From assembly GCA_947179485.1 (NCBI GenBank), contig OX359245.1, positions 27,143,067 to 27,207,066 on the forward strand: 64,000 nucleotides of DNA, written 5' to 3'. This stretch comes from Allacma fusca. Taxonomy: Eukaryota; Arthropoda; Collembola; Symphypleona; Sminthuridae. The notes beneath the pieces are model-generated. The model ran no database searches and was not told where the DNA came from. It saw only the letters and a list, made by a program, of their open reading frames with translations. Both the position numbers and the translations under genes were made by a program. Shown one piece after another: positions 22,573 to 35,100 of this stretch. Within the stretch, counting starts at the first letter, position 1. The number at the start of each line of letters is the position of its first letter.

Positions 22573-25500
22573 CTATTCCTTTTCTTTCCCATCTTCTTCA
22601 AAGCTTCTCCTCATTGCCCCAAACTCCATCACGCTGAACTCGGACAGGTGATCGTAGAAGAAGAACTCCTTGCTGGAAAGGGCATGGCTGATGATGTGAG
22701 CCACTCCGTTCAGAATTGGGATGTTTGCTTTCACAACTCGAATGTCCCCATTCACGAAACTTATGGTCCCTAAAATATGCAAAAATTTAACGTAACTTCA
22801 AAAAATTTCGCAGTATAATATCAACTGGGGCACAGGGACAGAAACCTTGAAGGAGAACAAAACGCTTACTTGCGAAGTTGTCGGACGTAATTGACACCTT
22901 AATCTCCTTGTCATACAAAGTAGGGAGGTACTGACCGTCCACAAGACCCTCGCTGTAGAACGTGCCAGGTACGACGTGGTACCGAACAAAATCTGTAATG
23001 AAATAAACATTAAAAAATGTGCTTCCTTTCAAATTTAAGAGTCTTAATAATTAAGGACGTTACTTACTTCTGAGAGCTGTTTTGTTCGACTGCAGTGCCT
23101 GGAGGTCGAACTCATCAAATGCTTTGTAATACGGAATAAACAATGTGATTGGTTCATCTCCCTGGAATAATGGGAGGCAGTCTGAGTCCAGCACGGAGTT
23201 CATGAATGCTAAAGATGCAAAATATTTTTTAGACAATAATTCTAGGCTTAAAACCCGGCGTAACATGTTTTACAAATAGAAATGTAAGGCCTTACGTCGG
23301 AATTCCGGGACCTCTTGCAAGTACTGAGCAGCATTCCGGGGTGGATTGGGAATGAGCACTCGATTCATAATATTAAGTCGGCCCTGAATTGTGGGAATGT
23401 CTCCAAACTCTATTCTAGAGCCGTCCACGGTGAAGACTCTCTAAAATTTTTAATTTTCAAATGTTACCTCAAATGAACTCAAATACAATTATTCAGCTTG
23501 TTTACATTACCCCGCTCTGAAACTGTCCAAAACGTAGCTTGTTTAATTTTCAGATTTGATTAAACTTAGAATTTGTTGTTTCACAGTACCCCAAACACAC
23601 AGTTTCTACAACACACATCTAATCAAAGCGGACCCATTTAAGAAGCAAACATTCCTTCATGGTTAGTTGTGGTCATATGTAATTATTCGTAACAGTTGAG
23701 AGCTTACGTATTCATTTGGTGCATGGTAGACGTTGAAACGCAGGCGATTTCCTCCTGGCCGTGCATTTAAGATCATGAACTCATTTGCGACAGTGTCCAG
23801 AGGAACATCAATTTTCAAGTAGTGTTGGAGAATAAATGCCCGGAGAAGCTTCCTGTCTTGTTGCAGCATGGTCATGAACCAAGTTGGAAGCCGGTGAAAG
23901 GCGGGGTCCACGGGGGCAAAGAACGTGTAATTATCTAAAAGTAATTTTCGTTCAAATTCATGTTCTAGATTTAAGCTGTTCTCGACTAAAATAAAGCAGG
24001 AACAAATTTTATATTCGATTCTGGCTTACTTGTTTGCTGAAATAAAGGCTCAAGTCCAGACAGTCTAATGAGATTGGTAATGATTCTGAGCTGGAGTCTG
24101 TCAAGGAGCTCCATCGTTGGACAGAGTGGTCTGCCTTGCTGAAGTGTCAGGGGACATTGCTGAGTTGGAGGAACTAGAAATGGATTGACGAAGCTAAATC
24201 CATGGGGCACATAAGGCTGGTCCAAGGGATTGAAAGGTACGTTGGAAGGAATTGGCGAAGGGAAACCTATGGGCTCGCTTGGTGACCCAGCATAAGAGCC
24301 AAATTGTCCAAAGTACGGTCGCAGCGGTGGGTATCCTCCAGCTTGAGCATTTGCGTTAGCTTGGGCAGATGCAGATCCGGGTGCTCCTGCAGGCCCTCCT
24401 GGTAAAATTATTATTTGACCGGGAGCTCCGGGTCCACCTTCAGCTTGAGCATTTGCATTGGCTTGGGCTGTTGCTGTTGAAGGAGGTCCGGATGGCTGAC
24501 CTGGTAGGACAATTATCCCACCTGGAGCTCCTGGACCACCATTTGCTTGAGCATTTGCATTTGCTTGAGCTGTTGCACTTGAAGGAGGTCCTCCTGGCTG
24601 ACCTGGAAGAACTAAATTTCCTCCTGGTCCCCCTGGTCCGGTGAGTGCTTGAGCATTGGCGTTGGCTTGGGCTAAAGCATTTCCCGTTGGTCCTGACAGA
24701 GGCGGAGGGACAAAGATATTTGGCAGAGGTTGTGGGTAATTTCCTTGAGGGAAACCCACTGAAGGAACTGGTCCCAGTGGTGGTATGGGACCAATGAAAT
24801 TCCCTTGTGGCACCTGCTGGTAACCTGGACCCTGGTTCATGGGCCTATTTCCTGGCTGTATCAAAACTGGTGGTCTCTCTACAGGATACGGTCGTGGACC
24901 AAAATTACCTTCAAATGGAGGTCTTCCGCCGGGGAAAGGTACTGGACCGGGTCTTTCCCCTCCATTACCTTCTAATGGGGGTCTTATCACGGGGAAAGGC
25001 ACTGGACCGGGTCTTTCTCCTCCATTACCTTCCAATGGAGGTCTTGACGCGGGGAAAGGCACTGGACCGGGTCTTTCCCCTGCATTACCTTCCAATGGAG
25101 GTCTTACTCCGGGGAAAAGTACTGGGAAGGGTCTTTCCCCTATTGGAGGTCTTTCTGCAAAAAATTGGCCTCCTCCAAAAGGTGGTCTACCTCCTTGAAA
25201 AGGTTCTGGTACTTCTGGAAATGGTGTGGTGAATGATAGTGCCGATCCACTGCCATAATTTGGTTGACCAGGTGGGAACGGTGCTGAACCAACGATTATT
25301 CCCGGAGGTCGGCCACCTCCTTGTGGTCCCCCTGGCACCTCTCCTCCTGGTCCTTGAGGCTGACCAGTTGGACCTTGAGGAGGTCCTAATGGTCTTTGTG
25401 GTGGACCAAACGGTCCTTCTGGTGGACCAGGTCTTTGTGGTGGACCAAACGGTCCTTCTGGTGGACCAGGTCTTTGTGGTGGACCAAACGTGCCTTCTGG

Positions 25501-26448
25501 TGGGAAAGGTCTTTGTGGTTGACCAAACGGACCTTCTGGTGGACCAGGTCTCTGTGGTGGACCAAATGTGCCTTCTGGTGGGACTGGCCTTTGTGGTGGA
25601 CCAAACGTGCCTTCTGGTGGGAAAGGTCTTTGTGGTGGACCAAAAGGACCCTCTGGTGGGCTAGGTCTCTGTGGTGGACCAAAAGTACCCTCTGGTGGGC
25701 CAGGTCTTTGTGGTGGACCAAACGGTCCTTCTGGTGGACCAGGTCTTTTTAGCGGTCCAAGTGGACGCTCAGTTGGTCGTATTAAGTTTTGCGGTGGCCC
25801 AACTGGTCTCTGAAGATTTCCCTCTTCAGGATTTGGCCCCTGAATAGGTGGTAAATTGTTCTCTAATGGGAAAGGAGCCGGTCCTACTAAAATACCGCCA
25901 AAAATCGGCTTTTCCGGAAATTTATTTGGACCAACCATAAGAGGACCGCCCGGTTGGCCCTCAAACATCCCTGAACCTGGTGGGCGTGGTTTTGGCTCAA
26001 AAGGTTGCAACGGAGGTCGACCCTGATTCCCCATTCCTCCTGGAGGACGTGGAGGTGGTTGAAATACAGGACCTGTTTCATAAGGTGGACCAAACTGTTG
26101 TCCTACTAGTGGTCCCAAAGGCTGGATTATCGGCTGAACCCAAGGCTGCCTCATTGGCTGTAACAACGGTTGACCCCCAGTGCCAGGCTGCATTAGTAGC
26201 GGGCACATGATTGGTGGTACTGTAGTTGTGGTTGTTGTTGTCAAAGGAACTCCACATGGGGATGTCGGTGACATCATTGGCAAGTCCCTTCCTTCCGTAT
26301 CGCTCCCAATCCCAATCATTCGAAAAAATCTTCGTAATTTATTCTGTCCATAACCTTCAGGTGTACTACTATTTCCTGATTTCTCTGTGGACTCAACCCC
26401 TGCCAACAGGACTTGCAGGAGTGTTAAAATCCAAATGTATTTCCTCAT
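22573..26448 (-). CDS. Secreted Pro/Gly-rich repeat protein with a C-terminal FAS1 (fasciclin) domain, gene A
   Basis: Six minus-strand exons: 24030-26448, 23708-23934, 23296-23440, 23068-23208, 22870-22992 and 22573-22769. Borders are GT-AG with phases 1,0,1,1,1, totalling 1083 codons. Exon 1 encodes a signal peptide (MRKYIWILTLLQVLLAG), a conserved NKLRRFF...RDLPMM block, then roughly 700 residues of repeats: GPPQRPGPPEGPF units (25380-25760), RPPLEGNGGERPGPVPFP units (24890-25150) and units ending ATAQANANAQA (24340-24670). The FAS1 domain (from about residue 778) is spread over the end of exon 1 and exons 2-6: TMELLDRL, YTFFAPVDPAF (H1 box), FTVDGSRIEFGDIP, PITLFIPYYKAFDEF, RYHVVPG and VAHIISHAL. 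Known FAS1 domains mediate extracellular adhesion. The repeats suggest a structural, perhaps silk-, glue- or cuticle-like material (inference). The paralogue is at 32166-36727, facing away. Confidence 0.88.
24340..25760 (-). repeat. In-frame coding repeats of FAS1 gene A
   Basis: Three repeat classes follow one another in the protein: 13-residue GPPQRPGPPEGPF units (39 bp, about ten, 25380-25760), roughly 22-residue units with PPLEGN..ERPGPVPFP (24890-25150), and about 33-residue units with PGQIIVLPGGPAG then TAQANANAQA (four, 24340-24670). Long open frames on the opposite strand here are by-products of the repeat. Confidence 0.85.
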
Positions 26449-29400
26449 GTTGACACAAATTTAATTGCCCGTAGCCTCCTTGCTATTTGAATATTTTCTT
26501 ATGCATGGGGAACTATACCCGATTAAAATGTAAGCCCCTTGTAATGACCTTAACTTAATCCCCTATCAAAATCTGATTTGCAAATCCCTAAATTTTAATT
26601 GACTTAAAAATCTCTTTTATTACTCAGTTAGTAAACACTCCCAAAAAAATTTTCTCAGAAATCCAGGAGCTCCACACTGGAGCAGCACAAAAGCCAAACT
26701 GAATTGTTATTGTCCAAATGTAAAACCGACTGGAATTGCGGTGAGAATTTTGAGGAATGTGGTACCTGGACAGGACCAGGAGCACCGAGTTAGTTTCATG
26801 TGCCAGCTTTCTTCTGTAAAGGAGCCCGAAATAATTACACGTACATACATAAATATGAAAGTGCTCAGATGTTTTTCAGAGGAACATCTGAGTCGGCCAG
26901 AATCACAAAAGGTCCGGAGCCAGGTACCTTCCCTTGGTTGTTGTTGTCGCTCCCCTCAAAATTCATGTAAAATTGAGATCCACTACGGAGATGGAAACTG
27001 GAGCTGATGCCAAGTTCAAAGATAACTGGAAATGATAACAATTGTTTCAGAAATCCAGGTAAGGGCCAGTAATGATCCCGCTCCCGTTAATTGATCCAGA
27101 CAACCAGAAACATTGACCCAGCTTCTTTAAAAAATTTGATTTCCAGCCTTGGACGGTCTTCCGAACCCAAATGTCAGGTAGACAACTGTTCCTATAAACA
27201 CTGTAATTTACTCAGGAGAACCACCCACGAGAGACAGGTAAATGCTACCTAGACAGCTCACTCCACTTAAACAGGTATTTAGTAAAAACGGATTTGCCAA
27301 GCTGTTCTGTGTATCAAAATACTGACTGGCAACGTTAAAATTCTATTCGAATCGTTTATTAGAAATTCATTTATTTTATTCAAAAATAAATCTGGGAGTT
27401 GTCCTTGTAAGCAACGTTACCAGCAGAATCTGTCATTTTTGTCTATCTTTTCCCATGCTCACAAACGGTAATGCCTTACAGTAAGAATTTGTCAAGTTGG
27501 ATGTTTTATGGGAGGTGGCATTTCCGTTACAAAAGTCATACCTCTGAATGGGATTGAAAAACAGGAGTTATTTTGGGAGTGCGAAGATCACCAGAAGTGT
27601 TTATTGGGAAAGAGGAAACTGTCCGTAACAATGCTGGATCCCTACCCTACACATAGGTGTTAATTTCTTGAACAGAAAACCGAAATATGTTAAATGCTTC
27701 AAGGTTCTACACTCCTCCTAATTACCCAAGAAAAATGATTTGGCATGAAAATACCTAACGGAAAATGTTACCCTTAGACAAGGTTGGGAATTTTGTGGGA
27801 AGACGCGAAGATTTACGTTATCCCCAGCTAAAAATTTAATAACAAGGGAATTTATTGTAAAGAGGGATTTTATCTTTTGACATCTGACTTTTATTTTAAT
27901 TTTTGACCTTTCTTTTGCCAGGGATTTTTACAATTATTGACATCCTTTAGGGAAAATTGTTTAAGCCTTTTTTTAGCATTTGCAGTCTAACAGGAATTTT
28001 TTTTGTTTAGCAGGGATTTTTGAAATTATTGACGACTTCCCTGAAGGGAAATTTTAAACCATTTTAAAAAACACTCAAAAAGGGAGTTATAGTAAAATCC
28101 AACCCCTGCCCTTGGGTAGTTATACGATTTAAAATTTGAATTCAACGTTCAACAACGTACAAGGTACAGTAGGCAATACGAAATGCAGAGCTTTGCTTCA
28201 AGTACTTCCTCCAGGTGAGGTTCTGCTCACGGCAAGATCCCAACCGTCCTTGACCCTTCGAAACTAACGCTTACTCCACTTGTGATTGTGAGACATTCAT
28301 AGCCCTTGCTTTGCAGTTCAAATCTTTTGACTTACATTACCCACTGGGTAGGTAAGTTACATACAGTATATGTAGCTGCTGGACCGTTTGTTTTATGACT
28401 ATGAAAACAAGCCTGTTTTCCAACCTGGCTTCCTCCTTCCCTAGTCCTAAAAAACGACCCCATTAATTCTGATTATAATGCGAACCCCCAGGAAAGCCAA
28501 ATTATTTTCATATTTTTCAAAAACTATTCAACAAGTAACTGTATTGTTTCAGCAAATTCTCCATTACCAAAATTCAATGAGCCTCCCCCAGTTTAATAAA
28601 AAAAATTCAGAGATCAACTCCAGTCGTTTTGCACTCCCCAAATTTATTGTGTCTAAAAAATTGAACATTAAGAACCAGCTTTATTTTCTCCATTTTTTTG
28701 TGCCCTCAAATCTATACAAGCATACTGTACAATACAAATCACTTCAGTATGATTACGATGCGAACACATTTCCATGCTTCATATTTTCTACGCACTTTTC
28801 TTCAGATGTGAAATTCTTGTTAAAAAATGTTCCCTTACCTTCCCATCCATTGGGAAAGGTAAAATCTGGGACATAAGTGACTTTTAAAAGATTTATCGTC
28901 GAGAGAAAATGTTTTGAAGGAATTAAAAAAGATGGAACAAGATTTACGACAAAATCTTTCCTGTCAACATACCTCAGAAAGAATATCGGTAAAAATTACG
29001 ATACTTTACTACACACGATACATACTTAAGTCCCTCCAAAACTTGGAATGTGAGATTAAAATTGCATCCTGTGTACTGTACACAGGGAATTACAGAGATG
29101 CTCTTTGAGAAGACGTGGGAAACGCTCAATTGGGATGTCCTGTATGTATACGACTACAAAATACAATACTGTTGTAAATGTTCCATGGGACCTTTAAGGG
29201 TCTACGAAATTACCAAATCACTTGACAATGTCCTTGTCATTTTTCTTATCCATCGTCATCAGTCAAGAGACAATTCTCAGATGTAGGAGTTTTAACGAGT
29301 TGTCATATTTTGAATTTAGTTGAGACTCTCAGTTTTGAAATTTGTACAAAATACGCGCAGTTGTACACATTTTACTTACTACACATTTTTATAGACATAC

Positions 29401-32165
29401 GAGCATAAACAGCCATCGGCTTCGCCAATGGGGAATAAAAGAAAGGCGATGAGCTTCGGCCCAAAGCTAAAAATACTAATCATTATTTAATATAATATTG
29501 TTATATTTTTTAATCTTTATTAAGCTTCGCGCGAAATTCAAAAAGTTTATGACACGGCCAAATAAATATTGTTTCAAGGATTTTTTGTGCTTTTTTAGTA
29601 ATACGCTCTTTTACTTTTTGTACTAATTTTTAAATTAGATGTAGCTTTCTTATTGGCTCGTAGATTTGGCGCGAAAATTCAAAAAGTTTATGACAATACA
29701 TGACCAAATTATTGTATAAAGGATGTTTCAAAAATTAATATTTTAAAATTATTTTAAACCTTCCAATTTTATTTTATTTGCACAAATTTTTCCCTAAAAA
29801 GTTGTTTAAGTTATTTAGTTTATTTTAACAGCAAAAATCTCAGGAATTTTCCAACTCTGAAATTGTTAGTCAAGACAATTTCTGAGTTTGTTCACAAGAA
29901 CATTTCAAGTGTATTTTTTGGAAATGCTAGTCTATAAGGGGATCTACTATAGAAAATGGTTTACGTACTTATTACTTTACTAGAATGACCCAGGACGACT
30001 AAGAACCCTTTTTCGTTAGTCAATGTCCGTCTTTTGTAAGGTGCTTAATTGAAAGGGACACAAGAAGGATGCACTGCAACCTTGAACTTGAAGAATGCAA
30101 CAGTTACAGTTGTCTCACCTTGGTCACTTTCATACATTTGGGCATATCTTCAAATTATAGTACTGTAACATTATGCACTTACATATGTAATGATAACTGG
30201 GATGCACACGAAGGTAAATGCACGCACAATCCCCCAGTCCACGTGGGCAGGTGTAAAAGTAATTATGTATACATATGTACGCACGCGAGGTAACGGGTCC
30301 CTGAAAAAATTGTTGAAATCCCTAAACCATAAAGTTATGCGTGCGAATGTTAGGGTCAATTCCAAGCACATGTGCTCCATACGTTTTTTTAAGGAGGAGT
30401 ACGAGTATTACGAGTAAGTGTTCCACTATGCCCCAATTTTAATGTATTCCTTTAGCAGAGCCTAGTGCTTTAACATCTTTGAGGTAACAGTGGAGAAGGA
30501 GCTACGTCAACAATAATTATTGTATCTTTCTGGACTTGGACCCTATGGGAACCCACACGAGGGAGAATTTAAGGATCACACAGTAGCTTCAAGTGTCATA
30601 AGTACCAAAGCTGACAATACCCCTAAAATGATGAGAGGCTCAACTGGAGCCTAAAATGACGGGACGATTTTACATTTTACAAGATCATATGTCCCACTCA
30701 ATTTTCTAGTATTGGAGATTTCATAAATATGGAAATGATGGTACTACAGATCCCGTAGTCTGGACATGATTTACGGTACTTGGACGGTACGGACCCAAGA
30801 GCTGGTTTTTTAGAAGCAGACCGGTGGAAAAACAGCTTGTTTTGATAGTCATAAAATATGAGGGCGTCCAACTTACCTGTACAATAACTGGTCAGGAGGA
30901 CTCAAGTTGGAGATATATTGTTTACGGGACTTGTATGTACGTATGTACATATGTAGCAGCGGAAGGATAATTGAGAGTGAGTGAGCATTATTCCGTAAGG
31001 TCAAGGGCGTCTGAAAAATTCTTACAAGTGAGGAACTGTATGTGTGCAGTGGAAGGGAAAAGATTTTCGTACCCTTAATCTCCTCCGCACCTTTTCAATA
31101 AAAATTTACATGAGGAACTTACCTGGTCAAAATCCACAACAAAAGGCAGGTCCAGAGGTTTAGTAAAATTTCATGCCTCCCTTCCATTCCGCTATTGTCC
31201 CGTAAGAATTTTTACTTACACTTTAACAATTTTTCCTTTATGGGCTCAACATGGAAGTTCAAATTGTAGTCAAAATTTTTATTTAATAGTTTTGAATAAT
31301 TAATTTTATTTTGGCGGTTTTGCAATTTAATTTTTTTAAGTATATTTCATATTTGGTTATCTCTGTGATTCAAATTAACTCTGATGATAATTTTCCTAGC
31401 AGTTTTTAGAAATGGACAAAAGCTGGAATTTGTTTTTTAGAAAATTTGCCCGAGATTGGGGCAAAATGGAACAAGTTCATGTGCATTTGCCCGTAATTAA
31501 AAACATTTACGTCTGGCTCAGGAAACATGAAAGGTGAACAGTTATTGGACATGACAGGGGATCCCTGCTTTTGAGCCATCTCCAGCTCAGGTGCATTTAT
31601 GTAGATGTTTGAAACATCCAGGAGTCCAAATTCCACGGGCATATGCAAATGCATGTTAAAATGCTTTGACCTTCTTCCTTAGCGTGCATATGGAATGTCC
31701 AGGACAATAACAATTGAAAAGTGGAGCACGTACCTGACCCATCCATGTGGAAGTATTTTGTGTGGGAATGAACTCGGACAGTTTACGTCAACAACATCCC
31801 TGAAATTCATCTTGACCAGGTACAATAACTCTTGGGCTAATGTGATGAATACTTTGAGAGTTAACCTCTCGTATTTGAATATTCCAGGATCCGTTCAGTA
31901 CTGCTTGCGTCCTGTTCCTGTCTGGAACTTCTGGACACAGCTTGTAGTTTGCTGTAAAAAATTTACCCGTCTTGGGAAGGAAAATAAAGTTATAGTAATT
32001 CCAGCAGTAAAGTAAGTTCAGCAAAAATATTTGGTCAATTGACTTTGATCAAGCCCTTGATGTATTAAAAAGAACTGCAAGATAAGTACGCTTTAGTGCT
32101 CGTGGATTTTTCGGAGGAAAATTTATATAATAATTAGACAATTGACGGAAACGTTCACTACTAAT
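26449..32165. other. 5.7-kb divergent intergenic region between the FAS1 paralogues
   Basis: This is the shared upstream DNA of two head-to-head genes. A direct repeat (AGGGATTTTTxxAATTATTGAC) occurs near 27919 and 28012. Several open frames of 60-130 codons (for example 28478-28876) have no domain, signal peptide or supporting neighbour and are left uncalled. Possible exons at 31406-31951 are listed separately. No RNA gene was seen. Confidence 0.45.
31406..31951 (-). CDS. Possible exons of a small unrecognised gene
   Basis: Segment 31866-31951 on the minus strand is preceded by a good acceptor (TTTTTTACAG) and followed by a possible donor. It encodes NYKLCPEVPDRNR then NGSWNIQIRE, whose Cys-Pro plus Gly-Ser-Trp spacing is faintly lipocalin-like. 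Segment 31406-31660 is an open frame ending at a stop, with protein-like composition (MHLHMPVEFGLLDVSNIYIN). I could not join the two with consistent phases and do not recognise the family. Position, strand and exon-like edges are what is seen; that it is a gene is a guess. Confidence 0.25.
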
Positions 32166-35100
32166 ATGGGTCTGTTTTGGATCTGTTTGCTCCTGCAATT
32201 TTCCCTGGTTGTGGTCCAGTCTGGCAAGAATGCCTCCGAAAGTAGCCTTCCCAAAGACGGGGACCAGAATAAATTGCGCAGATATTTTCACTCGTTGGGT
32301 CGTGGAAGTGAGGAGCACAAACGTGACCTGCCAATGATGAAAGGACCTTGTTCAATGTATTCGACTACGACAACCGCATCACCAGTGATTTGTCCACTGA
32401 GTGCTCCACCTGGAACACATGGCATGCCACTGCAGCAACTTGTGGGCTCATTACAAAACCAGCTTATTCCAGGAGGGGGACCCCTTCAAGTTGGTCCAAA
32501 TGCTTTCCCGGAGAAACCAATTCCAGGGGGATTACCTGTTGGCCCTGCTGGGTTTCCGGGAGGGATACCGGTAGACAATTTATTTGGCCTGCCACAACAA
32601 CCAGGATTCGGTCCGTACGGACCTGGTCCGTATGGACCTGGACCATATGGACCTGGACCGCTGGGAGGAGAATTTCCTGAAGGCCCGTTAAGTTCCACGT
32701 CAGTACCAGGAGAACAGGTAGTCGTACCAACAGGAAAACCTGAAAACATTAGTGTTGGACTTGCACCCTTTCCGCCTGGAAGACCAACTTTTGGGAGCGG
32801 ATCTCCGTTGGGTTTTGTTATGCAACACCCTACTGGGTTAGTACCAGGGAAACCTGGAGGACCTGGCGAGCAGTTTCCTGGAGGTGGACCCGGACAGTTC
32901 CCCGGTGGAGGTCCTGAACAGTTTCCTGGAGGTGGACCTGGACAGTTTCCTCAAGGTGGTCCTGGACAGTTTCCTGGAGGTGGACCTGGACAGTTTCCTG
33001 GAGGTGGACCTGGACAGTTTCCTCAAGGTGGTCCTGGACAGTTTCCTCAAGGTGGTCCTGGACAGTTTCCTGGAGGTGGACCTGGACAGTTTCCTGGAGG
33101 TGGACCTGGACAGTTTCCTCAAGGTGGTCCTGGACAGTTTCCTGGAGGCGGACCTGGACAGTTTCCTCAAGGTGGACCTGGACAGTTTCCTGGAGGCGGA
33201 CCTGGACAGTTTCCTCAAGGTGGTCCAGTTCCTGGAATACCATTGCCTGGTGGACCTGGAGGACCCTTGCCTGGTGGACCTGGAGGACCCTTGCCTGGTG
33301 GACCTGGAGGACCCTTGCCTGGTGGACCTGGAGGACCCTTGCCTGGTGGACCTGGAGGACCCTTGCCTGGTGGAGGACTTGGTGGACCCTTCCCTGGAGG
33401 ACAATTGCCTGGTGGTGTGCCCGGCGGACAATTTCCTCAAAATTTCCCAACTGGTGTCTACCCTAATGTGGGTCCGGCACCTTTCCCTCCGGGAAGGCCA
33501 CCTTTTGGTCCAGGATCCGCATTAGGTTTCACTACACCGAATCCTCAATTCGGTGGTGGATTACCAATCCCAGGAGGAGCTCCGTCCAGATTTCCTCCTC
33601 CTAGACCCTCTCCACCTTTTGGAGGTCCAAATTACCCCCAATCTCCTCCGGGTATTTACTGGCCTGGACCGTATACAGGTCCGCCTAATGCACAAGCACT
33701 AGCAAATGCTAATGCAAACGCTCAAGCAATGGGAGGGCCAGGAGGTCCCGGTGGAACTTTAGTAATTCCTGGCGGTGCAGCTGGAGCACCAGCTTCGGCC
33801 CATGCAACTGCAAATGCAAATGCACAAGCAGCAGGTGCGCCTGGAACTCCAGGGCAAACAATAATCATACCCGGATCACCCGCCGGTGCTCCTGCGAGTG
33901 CCCATGCAACTGCCAATGCAAATGCTCAAGCAGCAGGTGCGCCTGGAACTCCCGGACAAACAATCGTTATACCCGGATCACCCGCTGGGGCTCCTGCAAG
34001 TGCCCATGCAACTGCAAATGCAAATTCTCAAGCAGCAGGTGCGCCAGGAACTCCCGGACAAACAATAGTTATACCCGGATCGCCTGCTGGGGCGCCTGCA
34101 AGTGCACATGCAACTGCCAATGCAAATGCTCAAGCAGCAGGTGCGCCAGGAACTCCCGGACAAACAATAATAATACCTGGTTCACCCGCTGGGGCTCCTG
34201 CAAGTGCGCATGCCCAAGCAAACGCCAATGCTCAAGCTGCTGGAGCGCCAGGAACTCCAGGACAAATTATAAGATTGCCAGGTGGACCCGCAGGAGCTCC
34301 AGCAACAGCAACAGCTCAAGCTAACGCAAACGCTCTGGCTGGTGGAGGACCACCCCCTGGAAATTTTGGACCATACATCGGTCAACCTGGTCCGTCGTCA
34401 CCCATTGGTCCGCCTCCATTTGGTCCTTCTAATATACCCTTTAATAAGTACAGTCAACCTTATGTTCCTAAGGGTTTTAGTCTCGCCAATCCATTTGCAG
34501 TCCTTCCAACCCAACACTGTCCTTTAGGACCCCTACGTGACAGACAGAGCTGTCAAACGATGGAGCTCCTGGATAGTCTTGAGCTAGGAATAATTGCGGA
34601 TCTCGTCCGACGCTCAGGACTTGAGTCCTTGCTCCAACAAACAAGTATTTACTTTTGAATTTTAACAAAAAATGCATTCCATAGGTCGAAAAGTATTGCA
34701 CAAGGTGACCAATAGCATGCCCATAACTGCATAAGGCTTTATGAAAAATACACAACAACATCTTTCAAGCCCGCTTTTTGCAGCAAAATTTATGCTCTTT
34801 CATATCCTTCAAATGTCCAAACTGTGCGAACTTTGTGACAGTGTCAAGGAGCTTGAGCATTCACTTGGCCACTCTTGTGTGGTCTAAAAAAAGAGAAAAT
34901 AGATACGAAACACCTTGTGCTTAATTTAAATTATATTCTTATAATACATTGCAGCTAATGCTTTCGATTCGATTGTTTTCCAATTAAGGTGATTACACAT
35001 TCTTTGCCCCTGTGGATCAGGCCTTCCTGAGACTACCTAATTGGTTCTTTGCAATGCTTCATCAAGACATGAATCTCCTTCAATCCTTCGTTTTGCAACA

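Noticed and set aside
24369-26210. Plus-strand open frames antisense to FAS1 gene A
   Set aside because: By-products of the low-stop, repeat-rich coding exon on the other strand. No starts, splice context or domains.
28478-28876. 132-codon open frame in the FAS1 intergenic region
   Set aside because: No domain, signal peptide, splice support or paralogue. Expected by chance in 5.7 kb of such sequence.
32830-34385. Open frames in other frames of FAS1 gene B (Arg/Ser/Leu- and Val/Asp/Leu-rich peptides)
   Set aside because: Shadows of the Gly/Pro repeat array. Only the sense frame has a signal peptide and joins the FAS1 exons in phase.
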